A stretch of 64,000 bases of DNA from Arenibacter aquaticus (GCF_003957295.1 NZ_RQPJ01000015.1:47367-111366); one strand, 5' to 3'; shown: positions 8,425 to 18,358, numbered from the stretch's first letter. Notes: generated from the letters alone by a model not told the origin. Numbers and translations: made by a program.

Positions 8425-9228
8425 ATGAGAGAAATTCTAAGGCGCTTACTTACAGGTGCAGTATATGTAATATTACTACTCTCTGCCGTATTTCTGAGTT
8501 CTGATGCATTCGACTTTTTATTTATGATCTTTGGACTAGCCTGTCTTTATGAGTATAAACGTATGATAAAACTAAGGGGCTATCATATTTTTATTGCCTA
8601 TTTGGCCTTATGGTGGGCATATATATACCTTGTACAGGACAAGATCCTTATCAATATTTTGATGTTCATCACAATTAGCATTAATTTTATATTGCTATAT
8701 TATCTTTTTTCGGGGAAGGAAAAATTGTTTAATGGCTTGCAGAAATTTTTAATTGGCCTGTTTTATATTGGTGGAGGGTGTATTTTTCTAACCATGATAC
8801 CCTACAAGGACAATGAATTTGCAAAATTCCTAATAATGGGAATATTTATCCTTATTTGGGTAAATGACAGTTTTGCCTATTTAGTGGGAAAGAGTATAGG
8901 CCGCAATAAATTATTCCCTTCCATTTCCCCCAAAAAAACTATAGAAGGGGCAATAGGTGGTTTTGTTTTTGCCATGTGCGCTGCCTATTTCTTATCTAAA
9001 TACGAAACCAATATTACCCTAGGCCAATGGTTTATTTTGGCTGCAGTAATTGTTTTAACCGGAAATTTGGGCGATCTTATAGAGTCTAAATTTAAAAGGG
9101 CTGCCGGAGTAAAAGACAGTGGGGCCATATTACCGGGACACGGTGGTATGCTAGATCGTTTGGATAGCCTGGTATTTGCTGCTCCGTTTGCATATTTAAC
9201 TTTAATTATTTTTTCACATGTTTCATAA
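8425..9228 (+). CDS. cdsA: Phosphatidate cytidylyltransferase
   Basis: CdsA makes CDP-diacylglycerol from phosphatidic acid and CTP, the branch point of phospholipid synthesis, in the inner membrane. The 267-residue protein has about seven or eight hydrophobic helices. The family signature is at about residues 215-245: ESKFKRAAGVKDSG, then PGHGGMLDRLD. Its 3' end overlaps psd by 11 bp, which points to translational coupling of two steps of phosphatidylethanolamine synthesis (the intermediate PssA is not in the window). Confidence 0.95.
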   Translation: MREILRRLLTGAVYVILLLSAVFLSSDAFDFLFMIFGLACLYEYKRMIKLRGYHIFIAYLALWWAYIYLVQDKILINILMFITISINFILLYYLFSGKEKLFNGLQKFLIGLFYIGGGCIFLTMIPYKDNEFAKFLIMGIFILIWVNDSFAYLVGKSIGRNKLFPSISPKKTIEGAIGGFVFAMCAAYFLSKYETNITLGQWFILAAVIVLTGNLGDLIESKFKRAAGVKDSGAILPGHGGMLDRLDSLVFAAPFAYLTLIIFSHVS

Positions 9229-9892
9229 GGAAGGACAGAGAATCATTATTACAACCTTTATCTTGGTTTGTTCAGTTGTTTTATTGGCCCATTTTTTTGT
9301 GGAAATACCATGGCTGAAATTTGCCCTTCAAATTAGCTCAATAGTCATCCTAATCTTGATACTTCAGTTCTTTAGAAACCCAAAACGCAAAGTAGCCAAA
9401 AGTTTTGACGAAATATTGGCCCCCGTAGACGGTAAGGTCGTAGTAATTGAAGAAGTAGAGGAAACCGAATATTTTATGGACAAACGTTTACAAGTTTCCA
9501 TTTTTATGTCCCCCATAAACGTCCATGTAACCAGATACCCCGCTAGTGGGCTTATAAAATTTTCCAAGTACCATGCCGGGAAATACTTGGTAGCCTGGCA
9601 CCCCAAATCCAGTGAAGAGAATGAAAGAACAACAGTAGTGGTCAACACCCCCAAATTCGGTGATGTTTTATACCGCCAAATTGCTGGGGCCATGGCCCGA
9701 AGAATTGTTAATTACGCGGAAGTGGGAGAAAGTGTTCAGCAAGGAGATGATGCCGGATTTATTAAATTTGGCTCTAGAGTAGATTTGTTCTTACCTTTGG
9801 ATAGTGCAATTACGGTAAAACTGCACCAAAAAGTAATCGGGGCAAAAACATGTATTGCAACCACTAGGGCACACAAAGAAAATGAAAACTGA
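9218..9892 (+). CDS. psd: Phosphatidylserine decarboxylase family protein
   Basis: The enzyme converts phosphatidylserine to phosphatidylethanolamine using a pyruvoyl group. The 224-residue length and single pair of N-terminal membrane helices fit the short (archaeal/type II-like) Psd family. The self-cleavage site is FGSR with G185-S186, where Ser becomes the pyruvoyl group. The segment VSIFMSPINVHVTRYP is also typical. The start overlaps cdsA by 11 bp and the end overlaps the acyl-CoA-binding-protein gene by 11 bp. Confidence 0.94.
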   Translation: MFHKEGQRIIITTFILVCSVVLLAHFFVEIPWLKFALQISSIVILILILQFFRNPKRKVAKSFDEILAPVDGKVVVIEEVEETEYFMDKRLQVSIFMSPINVHVTRYPASGLIKFSKYHAGKYLVAWHPKSSEENERTTVVVNTPKFGDVLYRQIAGAMARRIVNYAEVGESVQQGDDAGFIKFGSRVDLFLPLDSAITVKLHQKVIGAKTCIATTRAHKENEN

Positions 9893-10151
9893 TAAACTTA
9901 AAGAGGATTTCGTAGCGGCGGTTGACTATGTAAATGCGTATACCGACCCCTTACCCGCCGACCTTTTGCTAAAATTGTACGCATATTTTAAAATTGCCAA
10001 CCGCAATTTTAGCCATCCAGGAAGCAGAACCCCCTTAATCAATGCTTTTAAGGCCAATGCACTTATACAGGCCAAAAATGTGAGCATTGAAGAAGCAATG
10101 GAAAAGTATATACAATTGGTAAACCAAGAGGTGAAAAAGATAAAAAAATAA
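9882..10151 (+). CDS. Acyl-CoA-binding protein
   Basis: This 89-residue protein matches the four-helix ACBP family over its full length: LKEDFVAAVDYVNAY, then LLLKLYAYFKIA (the YxxYKQA-like motif), and a C-terminal EEAMEKYIQLVNQE helix. It should bind long-chain acyl-CoA in the cytosol. I chose the ATG at 9882, overlapping the end of psd; the earlier TTG at 9855 would create a 38-bp overlap. As last gene of the lipid-synthesis operon it may supply acyl-CoA to membrane lipid assembly. Confidence 0.9.
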   Translation: MKTDKLKEDFVAAVDYVNAYTDPLPADLLLKLYAYFKIANRNFSHPGSRTPLINAFKANALIQAKNVSIEEAMEKYIQLVNQEVKKIKK

Positions 10152-10185
10152 ACACCTCCCCCTCCAGAATAGGGTGTTCTTCTGG
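10151..10185 (+). terminator. Overlapping hairpins after the rsfS-acbP operon
   Basis: AACACC (10151-10156) can pair with GGTGTT (10173-10178), and CCAGAA (10164-10169) can pair with TTCTGG (10180-10185). The two stems exclude each other. They start at the acbP stop codon and probably help end the operon transcript, although no long T tract follows. Confidence 0.35.
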
Positions 10186-10293
10186 AACAACAAAGTAGTA
10201 TTTCCCTATAATTGACCATTACAGCGTTGAAATAAAATACACTATTCCTACTATTGGGAATTTTTACTTTTCCTCTATTGGATACTATCAACC

Positions 10294-10325
10294 TTTGGTT
10301 TCAATTTAAATTAAGCATACTTTAG
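10294..10325 (+). promoter_or_regulatory. Promoter of the hybrid kinase gene
   Basis: TTTG (10294-10297), a 20-bp spacer and TACTTTAG (10318-10325) fit the Bacteroidota promoter with one mismatch in TAnnTTTG. The start codon is 24 bp downstream. An inverted repeat AAGCATA...TATGCTT (10313-10335) overlaps the -7 element and could be a regulator site. Confidence 0.5.
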
Positions 10326-10349
10326 ATATATGCTTTATATTGGCCCCAA

Positions 10350-12989
10350 ATGAAACTAAGACATTCCATAGTAACACGTTTTGGCCTTTTTTTTACAGGA
10401 CTCATTATATTTTCTATACTCCTTTCTGGATATTTAGTATTTACCAAGGCATCCGAGGTGATTACCGAGCATTCCAAGGAGAGGATCTTGCACTCATCTG
10501 AATTGGCCGAACAGCAATTCTACGCGTTGTTGAACGAGGTTACCAATGACATTGCGGTAATCACTTTAAGTCCCACCCTGCAACAACACATTGTACAGCC
10601 ATCCGATGTCACAGCGAAAGATGTGGATAGACTGTTCAGTATAATTCTAAAAAACAAGGAATCTTATTTTCAAATAAGGCTCATAGATGCCAACAAAAAC
10701 GGCAAGGAAATTATCCGTTTTAATAAGGAGAACGGCAATATCTTTAAATCCGAGATCCTACAACAAAAAGGGGATCGCGAATATTTTAAGGAAGCCTTAC
10801 AGATCAAGAAGGGTGAACACTATTTTTCAAACATAAATCTAAATGAAGAATACGGACTTATCAGCGATCCGCCCACCCCTACCCTGCGTGTTGCCAGTGC
10901 AGTGTTCAATGAGGGCCAAAAAGTGGCCCTTCTAATCATTAATGTAAACCTTAGCCTGCTTTACGAAACACTGGATCAAATAGGCGGAATAGATGGCCAA
11001 TGCTATTTAATAGATCAAACAGGACAGTACCTATATTCTCCTGATCGTACACAGCAATTTGGTATACAAACAAAGCAATACCAAAACTTTTACGAAGATT
11101 TTAATACAAACAAGGACACCCCCCAAAGACTAAAAGAAGGATTTACACAATTGGAAAAAACTCCCAGTGGAAGTTACTTATGCCACGTTAAGGAATTGAC
11201 TTTTTTTGATGGCAAGAGAAAAATTTTTCTCATATCCAATATGGAAAAGAATATATTACTAAAAAATGCCCTAGCTGTAAGATCTAAAAGCTTACAAACC
11301 CTACTTTGGGTTTGTCTATGTTCCATACTCCTTTCATTGTTGTTCACCAATCTGTTTTCTAAAAAAATCACCAAAATTACCAAGGCCATAAGCAACTATG
11401 ACCAGGGAATCCCAGATAATACCAGCCTAGATACCAACAGAAAGGATGAAATAGGTATTCTTGCCAACACCTTTTCTAAAATGAAGGTCAAAATTGATCA
11501 AAATGTTAAGGAATTGAACAGCGCATTGGAAAAGGAATATGAAGCTAGAAATCAACGGGACGAATTTCTACAAAATATGAGTCATGAAATGCGTACGCCC
11601 TTGAATGCCATTTTGGGACTTACCAAATTGCTTTATAAAAACGCCTCAAAACCACAACTCCCCATCATAAATGCCCTGGAAAGAAGTTCATCCAATTTGG
11701 CCGGTTTGGTCTACGATGTGTTGGACCACCAAAAATTGATTGAGGGGAAACTTCAAATACTCTTGGAACCTACTAATATTGCTGAGCTACTTAAGGACAT
11801 TCATTCCACCTACCTGTACGAAGCGGTGCAAAAAGGTCTAACCTTTAGCTTATCTATAGACAATAAGCTGGAATCACATCTATATCAGACAGACGCCTTA
11901 AGACTAACACAGATTGTAACAAACCTTGTCATCAACGCCATTAAATACACAAAGGAAGGCCAAATAGAACTGCAAGCAACAATAAATAACAAAGCTCCAC
12001 TACTTCTAGAAATAAGGGTAAAGGATACTGGATTGGGAGTTATGCCCAAAAACCTCAACAAAATTAATGATCGTTTTTTCATGGAGAAAAACGATTTATC
12101 CGGGAGGTACGGCAGTTACGGCCTTGGTCTATCCATTGTAAAGCAGCTTACTTCCCTTTTTGGAGGTACTTTAAGGGCAAGCTCTCAAAAAGATGCTGGA
12201 TCTGTATTTATTGTAAGTCTTCCCCTTTTACCCACACCACATTCCAGTATCACAGAAACACCCCAAACTTTGGCTCCTTCTTACCCAACATTAAGCCATG
12301 TATACAAGGTGCTCCATATAGAGGATGATTTATCAACCTCTGAATTAATAAAGCACTTGCTGAATTCCAGTAATGTTTCATTGTTACAAACCAACTCTTT
12401 GGAAAAGGCGCTCACCATGATTAATTCCCATTCCCCAAATTTAATCATCAGCGATCTGATGCTAGATAATCAAAAGATCCAATCAACTTTAAGGCAATGG
12501 ATAGCGACCAAAATAATTAACTGCCCACTTATAATCGTTTCTGCTCTGGACCCATTGGAAAACCCAGCCATAGGTAATTTATATTTTCAAAAACCTTTTG
12601 ATATCGGATACTTCAAAGATGCCGTTCATAAAATATTGGGCAGCAATGAATTTCTGTGTCCCGATTTTCAAAATATTTATAGTAGCTATGACCATGACCC
12701 CAATAAAATGGTCAAAGTGCTTAAACTACTGGAGGAAGAATTCGCCACCTATTCCAAACGGATAGACCTAGTGAACAACAATAAAAAACAGGAACAATGG
12801 GAGGCTATATTGCATAAGCTAATAGCCCATATAAAAAACCTAAGCTTAACCAACCTAAAGGACATACTTCCAGAAAAGGTAAGTGATTTAGAAAATGGGG
12901 ATCTTAAAAAGATACGGAATACCATAACCTATTACCTCTGTTGTTTTAGAGTAGAACGATATCTTAATTCAAAAGATCTATCTTCTTGA
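10350..12989 (+). CDS. Hybrid sensor histidine kinase with receiver and Hpt-like domains
   Basis: The 879-residue membrane kinase has a transmembrane helix (about 13-32), a large extracytoplasmic sensor of dCache type (33-310), a second helix (313-332), HAMP (to about 385), a DHp domain with phospho-acceptor H412 (NMSHEMRTPLNA), HATPase_c (about 510-625), a receiver (about 650-765) with D702 in ISDLML and Lys in FQKPF, and a C-terminal helical segment whose HKLIAHIKNL (H822) looks like a histidine phosphotransfer domain. It could thus carry a whole phosphorelay. The LytTR regulator, encoded convergently and overlapping by 26 bp, is a plausible partner. The signal sensed is unknown. Confidence 0.93.
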   Translation: MKLRHSIVTRFGLFFTGLIIFSILLSGYLVFTKASEVITEHSKERILHSSELAEQQFYALLNEVTNDIAVITLSPTLQQHIVQPSDVTAKDVDRLFSIILKNKESYFQIRLIDANKNGKEIIRFNKENGNIFKSEILQQKGDREYFKEALQIKKGEHYFSNINLNEEYGLISDPPTPTLRVASAVFNEGQKVALLIINVNLSLLYETLDQIGGIDGQCYLIDQTGQYLYSPDRTQQFGIQTKQYQNFYEDFNTNKDTPQRLKEGFTQLEKTPSGSYLCHVKELTFFDGKRKIFLISNMEKNILLKNALAVRSKSLQTLLWVCLCSILLSLLFTNLFSKKITKITKAISNYDQGIPDNTSLDTNRKDEIGILANTFSKMKVKIDQNVKELNSALEKEYEARNQRDEFLQNMSHEMRTPLNAILGLTKLLYKNASKPQLPIINALERSSSNLAGLVYDVLDHQKLIEGKLQILLEPTNIAELLKDIHSTYLYEAVQKGLTFSLSIDNKLESHLYQTDALRLTQIVTNLVINAIKYTKEGQIELQATINNKAPLLLEIRVKDTGLGVMPKNLNKINDRFFMEKNDLSGRYGSYGLGLSIVKQLTSLFGGTLRASSQKDAGSVFIVSLPLLPTPHSSITETPQTLAPSYPTLSHVYKVLHIEDDLSTSELIKHLLNSSNVSLLQTNSLEKALTMINSHSPNLIISDLMLDNQKIQSTLRQWIATKIINCPLIIVSALDPLENPAIGNLYFQKPFDIGYFKDAVHKILGSNEFLCPDFQNIYSSYDHDPNKMVKVLKLLEEEFATYSKRIDLVNNNKKQEQWEAILHKLIAHIKNLSLTNLKDILPEKVSDLENGDLKKIRNTITYYLCCFRVERYLNSKDLSS

Positions 12990-13650
12990 GCAATTCCGGA
13001 GTATAACGTTGACTAACAGGAATATGGTCCTTATTAATTTCCACAGCCCCGTTATGAATAACGTCTATCATATTAAGGTTTATAATATAAGAGCGATGTA
13101 CGCGCTGAAAAAAATCAGGAAGCTTAGGCTCCAAATCTTTTAGTGCCATTAAGGTCAATATTTTCTTGTTTTTGAAAACGATGGAAATATAATTGGCTTC
13201 AGATTTAAAATAGGCCACTTGGTCCAAGCTTATTTTCACCAACTTCCCCCCCTCCTTTATAAACAAAGGACTCTCATTTGCCTGCTCTTGTTGACTAGAG
13301 GCAATGAAATTCTTGGCCTTTAAAAAGCCCTTCATAAACCGTGGAAAATTAATAGGCTTTACCAGATAGTCCACAATTTGCGGATAGTTATAGGAATCCA
13401 ATGCAAAATCCTTGTTCGAAGTAACCATTATGACCGCCGACTTGGGATTAAGGTCTAAAATATCCCTACCCGTAATATCCGGTAAATTAAAGTCCAAAAA
13501 AATTAGGTCAAAAGAGGAGTTGTTAATAAGGTTAATGGATTCAAATCCTGACACCGTGGTGGTTACACTGTTAATTTCGTCAATCTTACTGCAAAAGTGC
13601 TCCAGCAAATCACAAATCAACGGATCATCATCAACAATTAAACACTTCAT
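12964..13650 (-). CDS. LytTR-family response regulator
   Basis: The 228-residue protein has an N-terminal receiver (D7-D9 and phospho-acceptor D53 in FLDFNLP) and a C-terminal LytTR DNA-binding domain (about 130-228, with VAYFKSEANYISI and FQRVHRSYIINL). It is a DNA-binding transcription regulator. I chose MKCLIVDDDP at 13650; the frame continues to 13695, but that extension is not receiver-like. The 3' end overlaps the hybrid kinase gene, so the pair is convergent and could pair functionally. Target promoters are not identified. Confidence 0.93.
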   Translation of the reverse strand: MKCLIVDDDPLICDLLEHFCSKIDEINSVTTTVSGFESINLINNSSFDLIFLDFNLPDITGRDILDLNPKSAVIMVTSNKDFALDSYNYPQIVDYLVKPINFPRFMKGFLKAKNFIASSQQEQANESPLFIKEGGKLVKISLDQVAYFKSEANYISIVFKNKKILTLMALKDLEPKLPDFFQRVHRSYIINLNMIDVIHNGAVEINKDHIPVSQRYTPELLKKIDLLN

Positions 13651-13761
13651 GACTTTATACAATAAATAACCTTTTTCATAAAGCAATATAAGCATTTCGT
13701 ATAAAAATTAAATTTTACACAATCTAAAATTCTACTATTGTGGAGAATAAAACCAACCAAT

Positions 13762-15279
13762 ATGTCCCTTAAAAAACGCATACTACCTCTACTAACTATT
13801 TTATTTTTTGGATTGATGGGCTGTAAAGACCAGTCCAAGCAATCCATAACCATGGCAAAAAATACCATGGCCACAACCGATGAACCCCGGGGCACGAACA
13901 ATGTGGCTTACCAATGGGCTTTTATGGCATTGGAAGGAACGGCATTGGACACAGATCGATTTAAGCCCAGACCCACAGTCACCTCCAGATATTTAGGACT
14001 AATATGTACGGCCATGTTTGATGCCTGGACACGATTTGACGACAAGGCGCAACCCGTATACCTGAAAGATGTAGAACGCTTCCCCACAGGCAAAAGGACC
14101 TTAAAGAACAAGGAAATTGCGGTAAGTTACGCCGCCTACAGAGCTTTAAAGGAGTATTATTATTCCGATAGCACTTTGTTCACTAAGAAAATGCTTGCCT
14201 TGGGCCTGGACCCAGAAAATCACTCCAAAGACCCTAATACACCTGAAGGAGTAGGAAACCTTGCTGCAGCAATGGTAATAGAAGCCCGAAAAAATGACCG
14301 CTCAAACCAATATGGTGAAGTAGAAGGTTCCAATGGACAACCCTACTTTGACTATACCCATTATAAACCTGTAAATGATATAGACAAAAATATTGACCTC
14401 AACAGATGGCAACCAAAATATTTTATTGATGAAGATGGCAACAAATATAATCCAGGCTGCCTTACCCCATATTGGCAGGAGGTAACACCTCTATTATTGG
14501 AAACGGCCGATCAGTTTAGGCCAGGACCACCTCCAATGGTAGGCTCCGAACAATTGGCCCAGGAAGTTAAGGAGGTAATTGACCTACAGGCCAATTTAAC
14601 ACCAGAAAACAAAGCCTTGGTAGAATTTATGCGGGATGGACCAAAATCTGTACAACAGGCAGGGCATTGGTTAAAATTTGCTCAGGACGTATCTGAACGG
14701 GACAACAATACCTTGGACCAAGATGTAAAAATGTACTTCTTGGTAGAAGCTGTAGCTATGGATGCTTTTATTTCCTGCTGGGACTCCAAGATGTATTATG
14801 ACTATACCCGGCCATACGCCTTGGTACACGATTACTACCAAGATCAGGTAATTAAAGCCTGGGGAGGTCCGGATAAGGGCATGGTTGAAATGAAAGGAAA
14901 GGATTGGAGGCCCTATTCCCCGGATGCTTTTCTTTGTCCACCTTTCCCTAGCTACGTTTCTGGTCACAGCACTATAAGCGGGGGCTGTGCAGAAGCTTTG
15001 CGCTTATTTACTGGAGATGACCATTTTGGAGTAGAGGTAGAACTGGTTCCAGGAGCGCTTACAGAACCCAATAATCTAGACGACCCGGTTATCATTAAAT
15101 TTCCAACTTTTACGGAAACAGCGGAAATGGCAGGAATATCCAGAGTTATGGGGGGATATCATATCCAGGCAGACAATGTTGCCGGATTGGAACTAGGACG
15201 ACAGGTAGCACGTCATCACTATAAGAAATACTTGGAACTTATAGGTGAAAACGATAAAGGGTTGACCACGGTAAATTAG
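13762..15279 (+). CDS. Vanadium-dependent haloperoxidase / PAP2-type lipoprotein
   Basis: The 505-residue protein begins with a lipoprotein signal (MSLKKRILPLL, lipobox LMGC), so it is exported. The C-terminal half has the vanadate/phosphate-binding motifs of the haloperoxidase-PAP2 superfamily: YDYTRPYA, then PSYVSGHST with H402, and SRVMGGYHIQADN with R461 and H467. This fits vanadium-dependent haloperoxidases of marine flavobacteria, but a phosphatase cannot be excluded from motifs alone. I chose the ATG at 13762 over the upstream TTG (13738) because it places the signal peptide at the N-terminus. Confidence 0.85.
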   Translation: MSLKKRILPLLTILFFGLMGCKDQSKQSITMAKNTMATTDEPRGTNNVAYQWAFMALEGTALDTDRFKPRPTVTSRYLGLICTAMFDAWTRFDDKAQPVYLKDVERFPTGKRTLKNKEIAVSYAAYRALKEYYYSDSTLFTKKMLALGLDPENHSKDPNTPEGVGNLAAAMVIEARKNDRSNQYGEVEGSNGQPYFDYTHYKPVNDIDKNIDLNRWQPKYFIDEDGNKYNPGCLTPYWQEVTPLLLETADQFRPGPPPMVGSEQLAQEVKEVIDLQANLTPENKALVEFMRDGPKSVQQAGHWLKFAQDVSERDNNTLDQDVKMYFLVEAVAMDAFISCWDSKMYYDYTRPYALVHDYYQDQVIKAWGGPDKGMVEMKGKDWRPYSPDAFLCPPFPSYVSGHSTISGGCAEALRLFTGDDHFGVEVELVPGALTEPNNLDDPVIIKFPTFTETAEMAGISRVMGGYHIQADNVAGLELGRQVARHHYKKYLELIGENDKGLTTVN

Positions 15280-15354
15280 AAACCCCCTTGCTTATTGATA
15301 GGAAGATATCCATTATCAATCTTATAACATTATATCAACAAAAAAACCTAGCAA

Positions 15355-15771
15355 ATGGTACGTTTAGCCCAAAATGGTAGGATACTTAGTATAAGCATCG
15401 GTATAGTTTACCTTTGGTTTGGCTTACTAAAATTTTTCCCTGGATTGAGTCCGGCCGATATGCTGGCCAAAGAAACCATTTCATTGTTGACCTTTGATTT
15501 GATTCCTCAACATATTGGAATCTTACTGTTGGCCATACTGGAAGTTGCCATCGGATTGTGTTTAATTTTTAATTTTCAACTAAAAAAAGTCATAATTGCA
15601 GCACTGATCCATCTTGTACTAACTTTTGTACCCGTGATATTTTTTCCTGACACTTCCTTTTCCGCTGCGCCATTTTCCCTTACCCTAGTAGGGCAATATA
15701 TAGTGAAGAATATCGTAATCATCAGTGCATTACTTATGATTTATCAACAGCCGTATGGCAAAATTTCTTAA
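15355..15771 (+). CDS. DoxX-like small integral membrane protein
   Basis: The 138-residue protein has four predicted transmembrane segments; the first contains IGIVYLWFGLLKFFPGLSP and the third ILLLAILEVAIGLCLIF. This layout matches DoxX/DUF-type membrane proteins. There is no catalytic motif. It follows the haloperoxidase-like gene by 75 bp and may share its transcript, but the function is unknown. Confidence 0.75.
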   Translation: MVRLAQNGRILSISIGIVYLWFGLLKFFPGLSPADMLAKETISLLTFDLIPQHIGILLLAILEVAIGLCLIFNFQLKKVIIAALIHLVLTFVPVIFFPDTSFSAAPFSLTLVGQYIVKNIVIISALLMIYQQPYGKIS

Positions 15772-15936
15772 CACAATACCAATATACTATACCCCACTTA
15801 AATATCTTGAGATTCACTAGGGTAATGTAAAGACATTTTGGAACGAGAGAGATAACATAAAAACTTCTTTAATTGTATCTATCCACAAGATAATAATGAG
15901 GTTTCTTGAACAAAACCAATATCTAAATTAGAGCCA

Positions 15937-17085
15937 ATGATATTAAAACAACCGAACTTTTTAATCGCAATCCTTATTTTGGCCCTTAGCAGTAACCCAA
16001 CCAATTTAAGAGCCCAAGGATGTGTAGCTATTAGACACTTTTCCTCCTGTGTTGGAAACAGTCTGGAAAATAACCTTTTGGAAAAAGGGGATCTTCTAGT
16101 TGGAATGAATTATAGATATTTTAAATCTTTTAGGCATTTTAGAGGAACGGAGGAGGAGGCAGATAGAGTAGCCAGCAGTACAGAAGTGATAAACCATTCC
16201 CATGCATGGGACTTTTTCCTTACCTATGGCATCTCCGACCGCCTCTATACCAGTATTACCATACCCACCGTAATAAACACAAGGTCTTCCCTTTATGAGC
16301 ACGGAAGGGAAGAAAGAAACAGTACTTTCTCCAGAGGTCTGGCCGATATAAGGGCGGGATTAGGATATTGGTTGATGGATCCCATAAGTAATCCCAATGG
16401 GAACATTGCTGTTGGTTTAGGCATAAAGCTGCCCACCGGAAATTACAATGCCACCGATATATTTTACAACGTAGGCCCGGAAGGGAGTCCGGAGGTACGA
16501 CCAGTTGACCAGTCCATTCAACCTGGCGATGGTGGTTTTGGACTTACTATGGATTTTCAATTTTACCAAAAAGTAGCGGCCGGTCTATTTGCCTACGGCG
16601 GTGGTTTTTACTTATTGAACCCCAGGGAAACCAATGGAATAAGAACGTTTAGGGAAACCCTGAGCCCTATCCTGGAAAATGAGGCCATTATGGCCGTACC
16701 GGATCAATATTCGGTACGTACGGGTTTAAGCTACAGTTGGTCCGGCGCAATATCCACATCCTTGGGGGGCCGCTTTGACGCTGTGCCTGTAAAAGACCTC
16801 ATTGGTGGAAATGAAGGCTTTCGAAGACCGGGTAATGTACTTTCTATTGAGCCAGGCGTAGCGTATTATTCGCACAATCTCACCCTAAATTTAAATGTAC
16901 CTATTGCAGTACGTAGGGACAGACCACAAAGTGTCACAGATAGGCAAACAGAGATAAGCACTGGAAATCCAAGAAATGGGGATGCTGCTTTTGCGGATTA
17001 TTTAATAAATTTTGGCATCTCCTATCGTTTTCCAAAAAACAAAGCAATGGAAATAGCCCCTTCTATCAAGAACACTTTTAATTAA
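15937..17085 (+). CDS. Outer-membrane beta-barrel, MetA-pathway-of-phenol-degradation-like (transporter)
   Basis: The 382-residue protein has a signal peptide ending near LRAQG and then alternating strands typical of a beta-barrel (for example VGMNYRYF, AWDFFLTYGISDRLYTSITI, IAVGLGIKLPTG, and a C-terminal INFGISYRF strand). The pattern resembles the family annotated as transporter or MetA-pathway of phenol degradation. A short Cys-bearing stretch (QGCVAIRHFSSC) follows the signal. Its cargo is unknown. Confidence 0.75.
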   Translation: MILKQPNFLIAILILALSSNPTNLRAQGCVAIRHFSSCVGNSLENNLLEKGDLLVGMNYRYFKSFRHFRGTEEEADRVASSTEVINHSHAWDFFLTYGISDRLYTSITIPTVINTRSSLYEHGREERNSTFSRGLADIRAGLGYWLMDPISNPNGNIAVGLGIKLPTGNYNATDIFYNVGPEGSPEVRPVDQSIQPGDGGFGLTMDFQFYQKVAAGLFAYGGGFYLLNPRETNGIRTFRETLSPILENEAIMAVPDQYSVRTGLSYSWSGAISTSLGGRFDAVPVKDLIGGNEGFRRPGNVLSIEPGVAYYSHNLTLNLNVPIAVRRDRPQSVTDRQTEISTGNPRNGDAAFADYLINFGISYRFPKNKAMEIAPSIKNTFN

Positions 17086-17168
17086 AAACACTTTATACCC
17101 CCTGGGCAGGTAATTTTTAAGTTAGATAACTGTCTGCCTTGGTAAATGAATAAATAGAAATGAACTAA

Positions 17169-17759
17169 TTAAAAAGGTCCTACCATTATATGTGCCCTGT
17201 GGGTCCCTGGGTCCATAAGCCAAGGCATACCTGGCGCATGGGGTTTATCGGGCAGGCCAGTAGATTCCGTAGTTGCAAACGGGGTATATATAACATATCT
17301 AAACTTAGCGTTTTGCAGTTCTCCAGTTTTGGCATCATAATCCTCCTCCTTACCGTAATACACATACATCATACTAGGTTCCTTGGGCATTTTCAATTTA
17401 CCCGAGGCCACTTCTTTTTCACGAATTTTCTCTCGTTCTTCACCGGAGAGACCTTGGGCAGAAAGTTCCCGACCTCGAGCCATAAACGGTTCCATTTTTT
17501 TGGAATAGCAGGCCACATTGATTCCTTTTTTGCCAGGGTTGTCGGCAATGCAAACCAAGTTATTGGTCCCCTTTCTCAAAACTACCAGTTCTCCATCGCC
17601 ATTATAACCATAGACCATAGCAGCATCCCTCTCCTTTTCTGGAACAGGTAAAACAGCCGTTTTGATCTGAATTTCCGGAGGAAGGATAGCAATCTTTGTG
17701 TCTTGTGCCACTGTAGGCCAGACCGTAAACAATAGTAAACCAAGCAATACCTTTTTCAT
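17169..17759 (-). CDS. Secreted protein of unknown function
   Basis: The 196-residue protein has a clear signal peptide (MKKVLLGLLLFTVWPTVAQD). The mature part contains YGYNGDGELVVLRKGTNNLVCIAD and a C-terminal HAPGMPWLMDPGTHRAHIM stretch. I do not recognise the family. It stands alone, converging on the outer-membrane gene. Confidence 0.8.
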   Translation of the reverse strand: MKKVLLGLLLFTVWPTVAQDTKIAILPPEIQIKTAVLPVPEKERDAAMVYGYNGDGELVVLRKGTNNLVCIADNPGKKGINVACYSKKMEPFMARGRELSAQGLSGEEREKIREKEVASGKLKMPKEPSMMYVYYGKEEDYDAKTGELQNAKFRYVIYTPFATTESTGLPDKPHAPGMPWLMDPGTHRAHIMVGPF

Positions 17760-17961
17760 ATGCAGCTAATTTTATAATGTTATCTGTTACAAACGCCTCT
17801 ATAATGGGCTAGTATATTGTACCATAGGCACAAGAGGTTCTTAAAGATAAAAAATATGAAAGCATTTGCTCTTATAATCAACAAATATTTTAGTCTAATG
17901 TATAGAACAAATAAAAGGTTAAACCCTAAATTTACAGACTTAAATTATAACTATAGTATAC

Positions 17962-18306
17962 ATGACCTTAAACGAATTTCTAAGCACCCTTAAAAAAACA
18001 CCACAGGAAATTTCCTTTAGTGATACCATTGCCACAATAGACGGTTACTACCACTTTTCTCCCTCTGCCTTCACCAATGGTACTGTAAGCAATAAGGCTG
18101 GTGAAAACTCGGGTTCCTGTAAAATATTTTCATTTGCCAAGCTACATTCATTAAGCAAAGAGGAAACCCTTGCCTGTTTTGGCACCTTCTATAGGGAAGA
18201 TGTTTTGGGAAATCCAAATGGGACAGACCATCAGAACATTCGCAATTTTATGATCGGTGGCTGGGAAGGTATTTCCTTCGAGAATGAGGCCTTGAGTATC
18301 AAATAG
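17962..18306 (+). CDS. HopJ type III effector-family protein
   Basis: The 114-residue protein matches the HopJ family over its length: FSDTIATIDGYYHFSPSAF, NGTVSNKAGENSGSCKIFSF, LACFGTFYREDVL and a C-terminal DHQNIRNFMIGGWEGI. The family name comes from Pseudomonas, but homologues are widespread in bacteria without type III secretion, so an effector role should not be assumed. No secretion genes are nearby. Confidence 0.88.
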   Translation: MTLNEFLSTLKKTPQEISFSDTIATIDGYYHFSPSAFTNGTVSNKAGENSGSCKIFSFAKLHSLSKEETLACFGTFYREDVLGNPNGTDHQNIRNFMIGGWEGISFENEALSIK

Positions 18307-18358
18307 GCACACGGAACCAAGTAGGTAGATTAGTCTCCCATGTATCTATCATTATCCA

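Noticed and set aside
17962..18306. HopJ gene as evidence of a type III secretion system
   Set aside because: HopJ-family proteins are found in many bacteria without such a system, and no secretion genes lie near it.
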